Below, in pieces: positions 1 through 6,703 of a stretch of DNA of 64,000 bases. A model generated the notes under the pieces. That model was not told where the DNA came from, did not search any database, and worked only from the letters and a program-made list of their open reading frames with translations. The translations under genes were made by a program, and so were the position numbers. The number at the start of each line of letters is the position of its first letter. Position 1 is the first letter of the stretch. The DNA lies in NCBI RefSeq assembly GCF_026625565.1, contig NZ_CP112998.1, forward strand, positions 6,174,501 through 6,238,500, written 5' to 3'. The stretch comes from Dyadobacter pollutisoli (GTDB lineage Bacteria; Bacteroidota; Bacteroidia; Cytophagales; Spirosomataceae).

Positions 1-1
1 T

Positions 2-1663
2 GCTAATTGCGCTGACTTTATTTACTACCGCTTTACGATCAAAAGAAGCACCTGGACAGTTTTACAGGAATTTTCGCACGAAAATAACCTTTCCAAATTG
101 TTCCTCGGGTTTTTGATTCATTACTGGTATGTTTTCCTGATATGGGTTTTGTTGGTCATTGCGATCGTTTATATTACTAAAAAGTGGAAAGTTACAGAGC
201 GTCCGTCGAAACCTGCCTGGCAGATTTTCCTGCTCCACAGCATATTAATGGCAGGGGCGGTATTTCTTTTTATTGGAGGGGTGAGAGGCGGATTTTTACA
301 TAGTACCAGGCCAATCACTTTGAGTAATGCCGGCGAATACGTGAACAAGCCGAAAGAAATGTTTATCGTCCTGAATACTCCTTTTTGTATTTATAAAACA
401 TTAAAACAAACTGATTACGAGAGAGTTAACTTTTTTTCGGATGATAATGAATTGAATAGCATTTATTCACCGATTCATTATCCGGAAGCTAATGGGCAAG
501 CGTTTCAACCCAAAAATGTGGTCATCCTGATCTGGGAGAGTTTTGGAAAAGAAATGGTGGGCGGTTACAACCATCACCTTGAAAATGGACAATACAAAGG
601 CTACACGCCGTTCATTGATTCACTAATGCAGCACAGCAAAGTGAACTGGTATTCTTTTGCAAATGGTGCCAAATCGATCGAAGCGATCCCGTCGGTGCTT
701 ACCAGCATACCGGGAATGATCGAGCCGTTTATCCTTACTCGGTACACAGATAACAAGCTGCCAAGTCTGCCGGAATTGTTGCAGGAAAAAGGATATAATA
801 CTTCCTTTTTTCATGGAGCTCCCAATGGATCAATGGGTTTTCAGGCATTTACAAACCTGATTGGCGTAAAAAATTACTACGGAAAGACGGAGTATAATAA
901 TGATGCGGACTACGATGGCATCTGGGGAATTTGGGATGAGGAGTTTTTGCAATTCTGGGGAAGCAAAATGAATACATTCAAGCAACCATTCATCAGTACA
1001 TTGTTTACCGTTTCTTCCCACGACCCGTTTCAGATTCCTGAGCGATACAAGGGGGAATTCCCAAAAGGCGCTTTGCCTATTTATGAAACAATGGGTTACA
1101 CGGACCAGTCGCTGCGGAAGTTTTTTGATAAAGTGAAAACGATGCCGTGGTTTAATAATACCCTTTTCATTATTACAGCCGATCATTCAGCTACCTTTGC
1201 GCATTATCCTGAGTATCAGACTGCGGCTGGGAATTTCTCTGTACCAATACTTTTTTATGCACCCGGCGACAGCACAATGAATGGCATTGACCGCACTACA
1301 TTGGTCCAGCAGATTGACATTCTGCCCTCGGTATTGGGCTATTTACATTATGATAAACCCTATTTTGCTTATGGCAAAAATATATTTGGCAAGGTGCCTT
1401 TGAACTTTGCCGTGAACTACGATGGAGGTTATCAATGGTTTAACGGACCCTACATATTGCAATTTGATGGCCGGAAAACCGTAGGTTTGTATAATTATCA
1501 GGAAGACAAGCTTTTGAAAAATAATCTGATGGGCCAGATTCCGAAGGTTCAGGAGCCTATGGAGTTGCAGGTCAAGGCCTTTATTCAGCAATATTCAAAT
1601 AGAATGCTGGATGACCGACTGATTGTCCCGACCCCGGGCACATTGTCGTCCCTGAAAAAATGA
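2..1663 (+). CDS. LtaS-type sulfatase (LTA synthase family), 5'-truncated
   Basis: The reading frame is open from base 2, so the gene begins before the window; the TTG at 98 is not a convincing start because the frame upstream (ANCADFIYYRFTIKRST) still looks like family sequence. After one or more N-terminal membrane helices (about 95-290) comes an alkaline-phosphatase/sulfatase domain: a metal-binding stretch around NVVILIWES (about 513-540), a likely nucleophile in GAKSIEA (Ser codon 674-676; LtaS has Thr here), HDPFQIP (about 1020) and the metal site TADHS (about 1175). The family transfers phosphoglycerol- or phosphoethanolamine-type groups to envelope glycans. In a Gram-negative the acceptor is unknown. 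It overlaps era by 4 bases (ATGA), so the two are probably co-transcribed. Confidence 0.85.
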   Translation, partial: ANCADFIYYRFTIKRSTWTVLQEFSHENNLSKLFLGFLIHYWYVFLIWVLLVIAIVYITKKWKVTERPSKPAWQIFLLHSILMAGAVFLFIGGVRGGFLHSTRPITLSNAGEYVNKPKEMFIVLNTPFCIYKTLKQTDYERVNFFSDDNELNSIYSPIHYPEANGQAFQPKNVVILIWESFGKEMVGGYNHHLENGQYKGYTPFIDSLMQHSKVNWYSFANGAKSIEAIPSVLTSIPGMIEPFILTRYTDNKLPSLPELLQEKGYNTSFFHGAPNGSMGFQAFTNLIGVKNYYGKTEYNNDADYDGIWGIWDEEFLQFWGSKMNTFKQPFISTLFTVSSHDPFQIPERYKGEFPKGALPIYETMGYTDQSLRKFFDKVKTMPWFNNTLFIITADHSATFAHYPEYQTAAGNFSVPILFYAPGDSTMNGIDRTTLVQQIDILPSVLGYLHYDKPYFAYGKNIFGKVPLNFAVNYDGGYQWFNGPYILQFDGRKTVGLYNYQEDKLLKNNLMGQIPKVQEPMELQVKAFIQQYSNRMLDDRLIVPTPGTLSSLKK

Positions 1664-2607
1664 ATAGTGAAGAAAGCAATTTTATGGAAGAAAAACCAGA
1701 AGCAAATATCCCCTTACGCAATCATCGTGCTGGATTCGTCAGCATTATAGGAAAGCCAAATGTAGGCAAGTCCACGCTCATGAATGTGCTGGTAGGCGAG
1801 CGAATGTCTATCATTACCTCCAAAGCACAGACCACCAGGCACCGTATTATGGGAATACTCAATGGAAAACATGAGGATATTCCTTTTCAGTTGGTGTACT
1901 CCGATACACCAGGAGTGATCAAGCCGTCATACAAGTTGCATGATTCGATGATGACTTTTGTAAAAGGGTCATTGGAAGATGCTGATGTAGTTTTATTCGT
2001 AGCTGAAGTGGGCGAGAGGGCCGCAGAACATGAGGTACTGCCATTACTTAAACGGGCAGATGCCCCCATTGTTCTGGTTTTAAATAAAATCGATTTATCG
2101 AATGATGAGCAGGTAAAACTGAAAATAGCAGAATGGGAGAACGAGATCCAGCCAGCTGCGATTATTCCAATATCTGCATTGCACCAGGCTAATATTGCTA
2201 CGTTATTCGACGCGGTTATTACGAGATTGCCGTTTCACCCGCCCTATTTTGGTGAAGATGAACTAACCGACAAGCCTGAGCGTTTCTTTGCTTCTGAAAT
2301 ATTACGCGAGAAAATTTTTCTGAATTACCGCCAGGAGATTCCATACAGCTCCGAAGTGGTTATTGCGGAATTCAAAGAAAGAGATGATATGATCGTGATC
2401 CGTGCCGAAATTCTGGTGGAACGCAAGAGCCAGAAGGGGATTATTATCGGAGAAAAGGGAGAAATGCTGAAAAAGATAGGTATCCAGGCCAGGCATGATC
2501 TGGAAGAGTTTTTTGGTAAAAAGGTATTTCTTGAACAACATGTAAAAGTAGAACCGGACTGGAGAAGCAAAGAAAACAAACTGCGCCAGTTTGGATATGA
2601 CGAATAA
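1660..2607 (+). CDS. era: GTPase Era
   Basis: Era binds the 3' end of 16S rRNA and assists 30S subunit maturation. The 315-residue product has the G1 loop GKPNVGKST (31-39), G3 DTPG (82-85), G4 NKID (142-145) and a C-terminal KH domain with the GxxG loop GEKG (about 264-267). Length is close to the usual 300 residues; the extra 20 residues at the N-terminus suggest that a second ATG at 1684 might be used instead. I kept 1660 because its ATG overlaps the stop of the upstream sulfatase gene (ATGA), typical of translational coupling. der follows 73 bases downstream in the same direction. Confidence 0.97.
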   Translation: MNSEESNFMEEKPEANIPLRNHRAGFVSIIGKPNVGKSTLMNVLVGERMSIITSKAQTTRHRIMGILNGKHEDIPFQLVYSDTPGVIKPSYKLHDSMMTFVKGSLEDADVVLFVAEVGERAAEHEVLPLLKRADAPIVLVLNKIDLSNDEQVKLKIAEWENEIQPAAIIPISALHQANIATLFDAVITRLPFHPPYFGEDELTDKPERFFASEILREKIFLNYRQEIPYSSEVVIAEFKERDDMIVIRAEILVERKSQKGIIIGEKGEMLKKIGIQARHDLEEFFGKKVFLEQHVKVEPDWRSKENKLRQFGYDE

Positions 2608-2665
2608 ATCAAAACAAAAGAAGGGAAAACGGTTCAGCCAATCGGGCCGTTTGGATCATATTTAA
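2597..2665 (+). CDS. possible 22-residue basic microprotein between era and der
   Basis: An ATG at 2597, overlapping the last codons of era in another frame, opens 22 codons ending in TAA at 2663-2665. The peptide begins MTNKSKQKKGKRF and is strongly basic (eight Lys or Arg among its first 20 residues). It fills nearly all of the era-der gap. There is no clear ribosome-binding site other than possible coupling to era termination. It may be chance; the only supports are its position and composition. Confidence 0.2.
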   Translation: MTNKSKQKKGKRFSQSGRLDHI

Positions 2666-2680
2666 TAGTTAAACAAGATA

Positions 2681-3991
2681 ATGGCAAATATAATATCGAT
2701 AGTTGGTCGCCCTAATGTGGGCAAATCCACCTTATTCAACCGTCTTACCGAAAGCCGCAAGGCGATTATGGATAACCAAAGCGGTGTTACGCGTGACAGG
2801 CATTATGGTTACGGAGAATGGACAGACCAATATTTTACAGTAATTGACACAGGGGGATACGTAGTAGGGTCAGAAGATATTTTTGAAGGAGCGATCCGCG
2901 AACAGGTAGAGCTGGCCATTGAAGAAAGTACAGTAGTGCTTTTTATGGTCGATACAATGACGGGTCTGACGGATTTGGACAAGGATTTTGCAAACGTGCT
3001 CCGTAAGTTTAACAAACCGGTATATCTGGTTGCTAATAAGGCAGAAACCAACGAGAGATATCTGTCGGCAGCAGAATTTTATGAATTGGGACTGGGAGAC
3101 GAAATCTTTGCTATATCAGCCCAAACGGGTTTTGGTACCGGAGATTTACTGGACCGTGTTATACAGCATTTTGAAACAGCGGGAGTTGAAGATCCCGAAG
3201 CGGGTATTCCTCGTATTGCGATTATGGGACGTCCCAATGTTGGAAAATCATCGTTCCTGAACGTGCTTACGGGTACTGACAGAAGCATTGTTACCGACAT
3301 TGCAGGTACAACCCGCGACGCCATTCATACTCACTACAATGCGTTTGGGATGGAATTTATTTTGACTGATACAGCCGGTTTGCGTCGGAAATCACGTGTT
3401 AATGAAGACATTGAGTACTACTCGACGTTGCGGTCGGTGAAAGCGATGGAGGAGTCCGACGTTTGTATCATACTGCTGGATGCTACATTGGGATTGGAAG
3501 GACAGGACCTTACCATTATCGGATTGGCCGACAAAGCCAAGAAAGGTATTGTGATCATGGTCAATAAGTGGGATTTGGTAGAAAAGGACTCCAAAACCGC
3601 AGATGCATTCAAAAAGAGCCTGCTCGAAAGACTCGCCCCGATGAATTATATGCCTATCATTTTCGCCTCTGTGGTTGAAAAGCAGCGTATCCACCAGGTA
3701 ATGGAGAAAGCAATGGAAGTTTATCAGAACAAGACGAAGAAAATCTCAACATCCAAGTTGAATGATGTGATGCAGAAAGAGATTGAAAAATATCCTCCTC
3801 CTGCGGATCGTGGTAAGTATATCAATATCAAGTACATGATCCAGCTGCCGACACCTTCGCCTACTTTTGTGTTTTTCAGCAGCAATCCCAAACATGTAAA
3901 GGATCCTTACCTGCGTTATCTTGAAAATAGAATGCGTGAGAATTTCGATTTTTCGGGTGTTCCGATTACGATCTTCTTTAGAGAAAAATAA
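2681..3991 (+). CDS. der: ribosome biogenesis GTPase Der (EngA)
   Basis: Der is a double GTPase needed for 50S ribosome assembly. The 436-residue protein carries two G domains in tandem, each with the same P-loop GRPNVGKS(T/S) (residues 9-17 and about 183-191), G3 motifs DTGG and DTAG, G4 motifs NKAE and NKWD, and a C-terminal KH-like domain (about 355-436) ending near GVPITIFFREK, which is characteristic. The length is normal. It is the last gene of the sulfatase-era-der run and is followed by a strong hairpin terminator at 4014-4047. Confidence 0.97.
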   Translation: MANIISIVGRPNVGKSTLFNRLTESRKAIMDNQSGVTRDRHYGYGEWTDQYFTVIDTGGYVVGSEDIFEGAIREQVELAIEESTVVLFMVDTMTGLTDLDKDFANVLRKFNKPVYLVANKAETNERYLSAAEFYELGLGDEIFAISAQTGFGTGDLLDRVIQHFETAGVEDPEAGIPRIAIMGRPNVGKSSFLNVLTGTDRSIVTDIAGTTRDAIHTHYNAFGMEFILTDTAGLRRKSRVNEDIEYYSTLRSVKAMEESDVCIILLDATLGLEGQDLTIIGLADKAKKGIVIMVNKWDLVEKDSKTADAFKKSLLERLAPMNYMPIIFASVVEKQRIHQVMEKAMEVYQNKTKKISTSKLNDVMQKEIEKYPPPADRGKYINIKYMIQLPTPSPTFVFFSSNPKHVKDPYLRYLENRMRENFDFSGVPITIFFREK

Positions 3992-4013
3992 TCATTGTAT
4001 TGAAACCAAGATT

Positions 4014-4047
4014 AAACGCGCCGGAGGAATTTTCCTCCGGCGCGTTT
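4014..4047 (+). terminator. rho-independent terminator after der
   Basis: A perfect 16-base-pair inverted repeat (4014-4029 with 4032-4047, core CGCGCCGGAGGAA) closes on a tiny loop, with T runs on the 3' side and A runs on the 5' side. It lies 23 bases after the der stop codon. It ends the era-der unit. From 4048 to the promoter at 4234 I see nothing else. Confidence 0.9.
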
Positions 4048-4233
4048 TGCATTTTATCGCTAAACAGCTACTGTTCAGGAGTAAATTCTGACGGTTCGTC
4101 TTTTTTTATTAAAGTAGCTGCAACCTTTTGTATTAACTTTACATCTGTTAAGCAATAGTATCCCAGAATAAAGCCGGGAAAATGGTTCCAAAAAGTTTTT
4201 TCAAAAAAAATGTTAAAAACAAGGTACTATGTA

Positions 4234-4265
4234 TTGCAAGATACCTATTAAAACATATATATTTG
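4234..4265 (+). promoter_or_regulatory. Bacteroidota-type promoter for the small secreted protein gene
   Basis: TTG at 4234-4236 and a perfect TAnnTTTG box (TATATTTG, 4258-4265) are separated by 21 bases, matching the -33/-7 consensus of the Bacteroidota primary sigma factor. Transcription would start near 4272, giving a 5' leader of about 60 bases before the ATG at 4331. Confidence 0.65.
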
Positions 4266-4330
4266 TAGAGTCAATTAGTTACAACGAATTCTAACCGGAT
4301 CTTTTTCTGAACGACTGAAAAAATACAGCC

Positions 4331-4720
4331 ATGAAAACACTAAAATTACTTATACTATTAGCACTTTTCAGCCTTCAGGCAGGAGCAACAGGTTATTCGC
4401 ATAACATGTTCGTAGCCCATAAGAAACTTCAGGTAGGGAAAGAATGTCCAAGTGAAAAGATCATTGCCAAAAAAGCAAAGGTCTCGAAGCAGGTAAAATA
4501 TTCGGGAGAAGCTAAACAAGCGGCGACGATTTTCTTCAACACGCGTTTTACAGAGAAAATGCCTGAAAGAATTACATTGAATGAGAGGATTCTGGAAGAA
4601 GGACCTGCATCGTTCTTTGAAAGCGAAGAAGATACAGACAGCGATGATTCGGTAGTGACCAAGCTTGTTAGCGTAGTTCGCTGTGTTGTCTACGCGTTCA
4701 TCGGCTCACCCAAATTTTAA
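4331..4720 (+). CDS. small secreted protein of unknown function
   Basis: I do not recognise this 129-residue protein. The first 20 or so residues (MKTLKLLILLALFSLQAGA) form a clear Sec signal peptide, probably cleaved near residue 20. The mature part is polar: a Lys-rich stretch (about 40-65), then an acidic stretch with EEDTDSDDS (about 98-106) and a hydrophobic end. There are two cysteines, one near residue 39 and one near residue 117, which could form a disulfide. It has its own promoter at 4234-4265 and ends at a bidirectional terminator, so it is transcribed alone. Confidence 0.75.
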   Translation: MKTLKLLILLALFSLQAGATGYSHNMFVAHKKLQVGKECPSEKIIAKKAKVSKQVKYSGEAKQAATIFFNTRFTEKMPERITLNERILEEGPASFFESEEDTDSDDSVVTKLVSVVRCVVYAFIGSPKF

Positions 4721-4748
4721 TTCGTAAGCAATACTTCTATCAATATTG

Positions 4749-4781
4749 AAAAAGCTGCAAGGGCATTCCTTGCAGCTTTTT
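4749..4781. terminator. bidirectional terminator between convergent genes
   Basis: A 14-base-pair stem (4749-4762 with 4768-4781, core AGCTGCAAGG) with a 5-base loop has A tracts on the left and T tracts on the right. It can end both the small secreted protein gene (stop 4720) and the FAH-family gene arriving on the other strand (stop at 4789). Confidence 0.85.
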
Positions 4782-4788
4782 TACTTTT

Positions 4789-5625
4789 TTATCCTACTAC
4801 ATTAGTCAATGTGCCGATGGGCTCAATGCTAATGTGTACAGTATCATCCTTTTGCAAAGTAAAATCAGAAGGCGGAATGATCCCGGTTCCTGTCATGAGA
4901 TAGCAACCTTGCGGGAATGCCATTTCGCGAAACAGGAAATGGAGCAATTCGTCGGGCTTGCGTTTCATTTGAGACAAAGCCACTTCTCCGCTGAAAACCT
5001 CTTCCCCGCCACGAACAATTGCCAGGTCGATCACCGTATCATCGCCCAAAGGAAATTGAGGAATATACAGGCAGGGTCCCAAGGCAGCACTACCGGTATA
5101 TGACTTAGCCTGAGGGAGATATAATGGATTTTCACCTTCAATGCTGCGGGAGCTCATATCATTGCCAATCGTGTAGCCAACCAGCGTTCCTGATGAGGAA
5201 GCAAAAAGTGTAAGTTCCGGCTCCGGCACATCCCAGGTAGAATCGCGGCGAATGCGCACAGTACCGTGGTTTCCTACAACCCGCCACGCTGTTGACTTGA
5301 AGAATAGCTCTGGCCGTTCTGCCTCGTATACACGGTCGTAAAAACTGCCGCCGCCTGCTTTTTCAGACTCTTCCATCCTCGCGGTACGGCTTCTGAAATA
5401 AGTAACGCCAGATGCCCAAACCTCCTGAGAACCAATGGGTGCCAGAACTTCTGGCATCGGTACATCGTCCGTAAAAGTAAGGGCTATCAGACTTTCGGTT
5501 TGTAATTCCAGCCATTCATACAGATTATCCCTGTTAACGACAAAATCCCAGTCAGTCTCGTGCAAACGGTAAAATACGTCCTCATTTTCGAGAATTATGC
5601 CGTTTTCGGTTTTATAGAGTTTCAT
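4789..5625 (-). CDS. fumarylacetoacetate hydrolase (FAH) family protein
   Basis: Members of this family hydrolyse, dehydrate or isomerise 2-oxo acid derivatives using a divalent metal. The C-terminal part shows the FAH fold signatures: the metal ligands in VPEPELTLF, the conserved GNDMSSRSIEGEN and the K-x-Y-T-GS segment QAKSYTGSAALGP. At 278 residues it resembles the sugar-acid dehydratase branch (2-keto-3-deoxy-arabinonate or -rhamnonate type) more than true FAH, but substrate cannot be read. I chose ATG 5625 (MKLYKTENG) over the TTG nine codons upstream at 5652, because homologues commonly begin MKLY. No sugar-acid catabolic genes lie next to it. Confidence 0.85.
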   Translation of the reverse strand: MKLYKTENGIILENEDVFYRLHETDWDFVVNRDNLYEWLELQTESLIALTFTDDVPMPEVLAPIGSQEVWASGVTYFRSRTARMEESEKAGGGSFYDRVYEAERPELFFKSTAWRVVGNHGTVRIRRDSTWDVPEPELTLFASSSGTLVGYTIGNDMSSRSIEGENPLYLPQAKSYTGSAALGPCLYIPQFPLGDDTVIDLAIVRGGEEVFSGEVALSQMKRKPDELLHFLFREMAFPQGCYLMTGTGIIPPSDFTLQKDDTVHISIEPIGTLTNVVG

Positions 5626-5738
5626 TGGATGCGGATATTGGTTTAGTTTCAATAAGACTTTTGCCTATTTTCTTTACTCTAAATATTACGGTCCGTTGGC
5701 CGGTTCAGGCTATTACAATTTACGCAGATCATACCGAT

Positions 5739-6203
5739 TTATTGACGCCAGAGACGCTTATCAATAGGTATTCTTTCCTGTGCTAGGAGGGATACTTCGG
5801 TAAAAAGCGGATGGCGGGGATGTATAATGATATTCTGGGAAAACGGAACAATGACAGAAGGGATACCGATCGCCAGTACATCGGGCTTCATAAGCCAATC
5901 TTTAAGCCAATACTGTGTCCTTTCGTAATTTTTATCCTGCCAAAAGTCCGGCATTTGATCTTTGGAGTAATACCGAATGTCGTCTGGAATGTGGATGGAC
6001 GATAACCAGTAAACAGGTAAATCCTCGTATCTCACGCCGGGAGCGTGCGCGAGCGTCTCCACCAGCCCAAGTTCAGGGGTAGAAGTTGTGTATAAAACAC
6101 CGATTCCTTTTGGATTCCACCGGGCACCGAATAAGCGGCTGCCTTCTGTTGAAAGCGCCTCATTCCTGAATTTTTCTTTGATTATTCTATAGACCTGCGG
6201 CAT
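5739..6203 (-). CDS. RES-domain toxin (NAD+-degrading)
   Basis: RES toxins of Xre/RES modules destroy cytosolic NAD+. The 154-residue protein is a whole RES domain: Arg in FGARWNPKG (R28), Tyr in GVLYTT (Y38), Glu in LGLVETLAH (E49) and Ser in VPFSQN (S122), the R-Y-E-S set linked to the active site, followed by the typical IIHPRHP. All expected residues are present, so the toxin is probably active. It starts 12 bases after the antitoxin gene stop, in one transcript, antitoxin first, which is the usual order. Confidence 0.92.
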   Translation of the reverse strand: MPQVYRIIKEKFRNEALSTEGSRLFGARWNPKGIGVLYTTSTPELGLVETLAHAPGVRYEDLPVYWLSSIHIPDDIRYYSKDQMPDFWQDKNYERTQYWLKDWLMKPDVLAIGIPSVIVPFSQNIIIHPRHPLFTEVSLLAQERIPIDKRLWRQ

Positions 6204-6215
6204 ATGAAGTACCGA

Positions 6216-6644
6216 TCAGGCAGGAAGACCATAATCCAAACGTCCCAGGACATCATCCACCAGCCCAAAGCCGGTAATTGTATCCATTAGTTGCAGGGGA
6301 GATTGGTCGTTCAGTTCATTGATTGGCGTTCTCAGCCAATTACGAACTGTGTTTTCTTTTCCTTCAAAAGTGTCCAGGGCGTGAATAATGACATTCCGTA
6401 GTAAAAGCAACCGCTCCGAAGCCTCAGTACCTAATCTTTTCTCAGCCTGAATGCGATGCAGATTTCGGGGGGTCATGCCCAGCACATACGCGATTTCATT
6501 ATCTGTAAGCCCTACCAGATTTGAAACATCGTCGGCCACTGATCTCAAAACCCCTTCCCGGGACGTTTTGATCACATTGAAATCCGACGCAGGTTTCATG
6601 CCATAGGGAACAAAATCTTCCTGAAACAAAAGTAAGCCAGCCAT
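6216..6644 (-). CDS. Xre/MbcA/ParS-type antitoxin (DUF2384)
   Basis: The 142-residue product has a degenerate Xre-like helix-turn-helix region (about residues 40-70, LTDNEIAYVLGMTPRNLHR) followed by the C-terminal DUF2384 antitoxin segment (NWLRTPINELNDQSPLQLMDT...DVLGRLDYG), which blocks the RES active site in known pairs. It is upstream of the RES toxin. A promoter and an inverted repeat across its -7 box lie at 6661-6703, so autorepression is likely. Confidence 0.92.
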   Translation of the reverse strand: MAGLLLFQEDFVPYGMKPASDFNVIKTSREGVLRSVADDVSNLVGLTDNEIAYVLGMTPRNLHRIQAEKRLGTEASERLLLLRNVIIHALDTFEGKENTVRNWLRTPINELNDQSPLQLMDTITGFGLVDDVLGRLDYGLPA

Positions 6645-6660
6645 AACACGTCCATTAATA

Positions 6661-6687
6661 GTGAACTATGTCACAAAGGTAAGTGAC
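6661..6687. promoter_or_regulatory. probable operator of the Xre/RES pair
   Basis: The inverted repeat GTCAC-8 bases-GTGAC (6670-6674, 6683-6687) straddles the TACCTTTG -7 box, and a further GTGA at 6661-6664 forms a second inverted pair with TCAC (6671-6674). Binding by the Xre antitoxin would cover the promoter. This is inference from position and symmetry. Confidence 0.5.
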
Positions 6688-6703
6688 TTTTTTCGAATTT
6701 CAA
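6674..6703 (-). promoter_or_regulatory. promoter of the Xre/RES operon
   Basis: Read on the minus strand: TTG (6703-6701), 19 bases, then a perfect TAnnTTTG box TACCTTTG (6681-6674). The start of transcription would be near 6667, about 23 bases before the antitoxin ATG at 6644. The -33 element touches the 3' end of uvrA (stop at 6704). Confidence 0.7.

Noticed and set aside
2608..2680. era-der gap considered as a terminator (AAACGG/CCGTTT)
   Set aside because: Only a 6-base stem with a 14-base loop and no T tract; era and der look co-transcribed.
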